Source of the DNA: Bacteroidales bacterium
GTDB taxonomy: Bacteria; Bacteroidota; Bacteroidia; Bacteroidales; UBA1556
DNA: 23,169 bases
Assembly: GCA_029939445.1 (NCBI GenBank)
Contig: JAOZSY010000015.1
Coordinates: forward strand, 1-23,169
Reading direction: 5' to 3'
Positions within the stretch are counted from its first letter, which is position 1. Every line of letters starts with the position of its first letter. This document shows, piece after piece, positions 22,382-23,169 of the stretch. Both the position numbers and the translations under genes were made by a program. The notes beneath the pieces were generated by a model. That model was not told the origin of the DNA, did not search any database, and saw nothing but the letters and a program-made list of their open reading frames with translations.

Positions 22382-22408
22382 CTTTTGTAACTAATACCAA
22401 TAAATATA

Positions 22409-23169
22409 ATGCGCATATCCTTATTACTCCTTTCTTTCCTTATTATTATAAATGGATTCTCTCAGGATAATTCGGCTGATACAATTACTAATTGTAGAGT
22501 TGACGCAAAATATTTTAAAGAATTAGCCACTGATTTTCCTTCATTAATTATCAGCCCTGTAAAGTGGAGTGGGGGCGAATGGATTGCGGCGGGAGCAGTA
22601 TTGGGTGCTGGAGCTTTTTTATATACCCAGGATAAAGCCATAGCTGAGTTTTGGCAGAATAATAGAACTGAAGCTTTAGATGAAGTAGATAAGTATTTCT
22701 TCGACCCTTATGGAAAGATGTATTATACGGCTCCTTTAATGGGCGGTTTGTATTTATATGGAGCTTTTGCCAAGGATAATAAGAGCAAGAGAGTAGCTAT
22801 GGATTTTGTGCAGGCAACATTATACTCGAGTATAGTCGTTACTCTTATTAAGCATGTTGGCCACCGCCATCGTCCTTATCAAACCGATCCTTTGAATCCT
22901 TATTTATGGGATGGCCCAATCACAGATGATTGGCATCATACAAGTTTTCCTTCTGGACATACAATTACCGCATTTACTTTTGCAGCAGTGGTTGGTACTC
23001 ATTATAAGGAAACGATTTGGGTGCCTGTTGTTGCATATAGTTTAGCAGTATTAGAAGGTGCTTCGCGTATGTACTCTAACAAACATTGGAGTACAGATGT
23101 GCTTATTGGTGGAGCTTTGGGCTACGCTATTGGTACTTTTGTGGTGAATAGAAATCAGTATAGACTTAA
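22409..23169 (+). CDS. PAP2-family phosphatase, 3' end cut by the window
   Basis: Exported or membrane-associated acid phosphatase of the PAP2 superfamily, whose members dephosphorylate lipid phosphates, undecaprenyl diphosphate or similar substrates; the substrate here is unknown. The 253 residues visible include a signal peptide (1-18, ending GFS-Q) and all three catalytic motifs: K148-x6-R155-P156, PSGH 181-184, and S219-R220-x5-H226-x3-D230. Short hydrophobic stretches (about 58-72, 189-197, 231-245) occur, fewer than in multi-pass members. The reading frame is still open at the last base (…YRL then AA), so the stop lies outside; the visible TAA is out of frame. Confidence 0.9.
   Translation, partial: MRISLLLLSFLIIINGFSQDNSADTITNCRVDAKYFKELATDFPSLIISPVKWSGGEWIAAGAVLGAGAFLYTQDKAIAEFWQNNRTEALDEVDKYFFDPYGKMYYTAPLMGGLYLYGAFAKDNKSKRVAMDFVQATLYSSIVVTLIKHVGHRHRPYQTDPLNPYLWDGPITDDWHHTSFPSGHTITAFTFAAVVGTHYKETIWVPVVAYSLAVLEGASRMYSNKHWSTDVLIGGALGYAIGTFVVNRNQYRL

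Noticed and set aside
15081..23169. Search for a defence, mobile or biosynthetic system in the mixed-orientation part
   Set aside because: All seven genes fall into housekeeping or envelope families. There are no transposases, integrases, direct-repeat borders or tRNA attachment sites, and base composition is even apart from the short palindrome.

Overview
The window is a housekeeping locus from a member of the Bacteroidota, most likely a Bacteroidales/Marinilabiliales-type lineage; I cannot name genus or species. Evidence for this: AT-rich DNA; almost no Shine-Dalgarno sequences before start codons; promoter-like elements of the TAnnTTTG (-7) type; ribosomal protein sequences of Bacteroidota type (zinc-free S14, S4 and L36; L17 with a long Lys/Ala/Pro/Glu tail); an archaeal/eukaryote-type prolyl-tRNA synthetase; and an OmpP1/FadL-like outer-membrane protein beside a Tyr/Gly/Ser-rich lipoprotein.

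Positions 4-15080 (+) hold the fused S10-spc-alpha cluster. It encodes 26 ribosomal proteins plus SecY, methionine aminopeptidase, IF-1 and the RNA polymerase alpha subunit. The order is rpsJ-rplC-rplD-rplW-rplB-rpsS-rplV-rpsC-rplP-rpmC-rpsQ-rplN-rplX-rplE-rpsN-rpsH-rplF-rplR-rpsE-rpmD-rplO-secY-map-infA-rpmJ-rpsM-rpsK-rpsD-rpoA-rplQ. All genes are on one strand with gaps of 1-63 bp or short overlaps, and a strong intrinsic terminator (15108-15143) ends the run. Two genes, rpmD (59 aa) and rpmJ (38 aa), are very short. A clear -7 motif before rpmD suggests an internal promoter.

Positions 15186-23169 hold seven genes in mixed orientation. They are an ApbE lipoprotein (+), a SpoU/TrmH-family RNA methyltransferase (-), an OmpP1/FadL-like outer-membrane protein (-), a Tyr/Gly- then Ser-rich low-complexity lipoprotein (-), proS (+), mazG (+) and a PAP2 phosphatase (+) whose 3' end runs off the window. 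A 22-bp near-perfect palindrome sits in the divergent region between the lipoprotein gene and proS, at the -33 position of the likely proS promoter. Two hairpins, one of them a GC-rich palindrome, lie between the lipoprotein and porin genes.

Functionally the first 15 kb makes ribosomes, the transcription core and the membrane insertion channel. The rest handles protein flavinylation, RNA methylation, envelope structure or transport, tRNA charging, nucleotide-pool cleaning and lipid/isoprenoid phosphate removal. No gap without a gene exceeds 165 bp. I saw no tRNA, rRNA, CRISPR array, insertion sequence, prophage or defence system. I found no evidence of a wholly new system; the observations most worth checking are the palindrome, the repetitive lipoprotein and the internal promoter.
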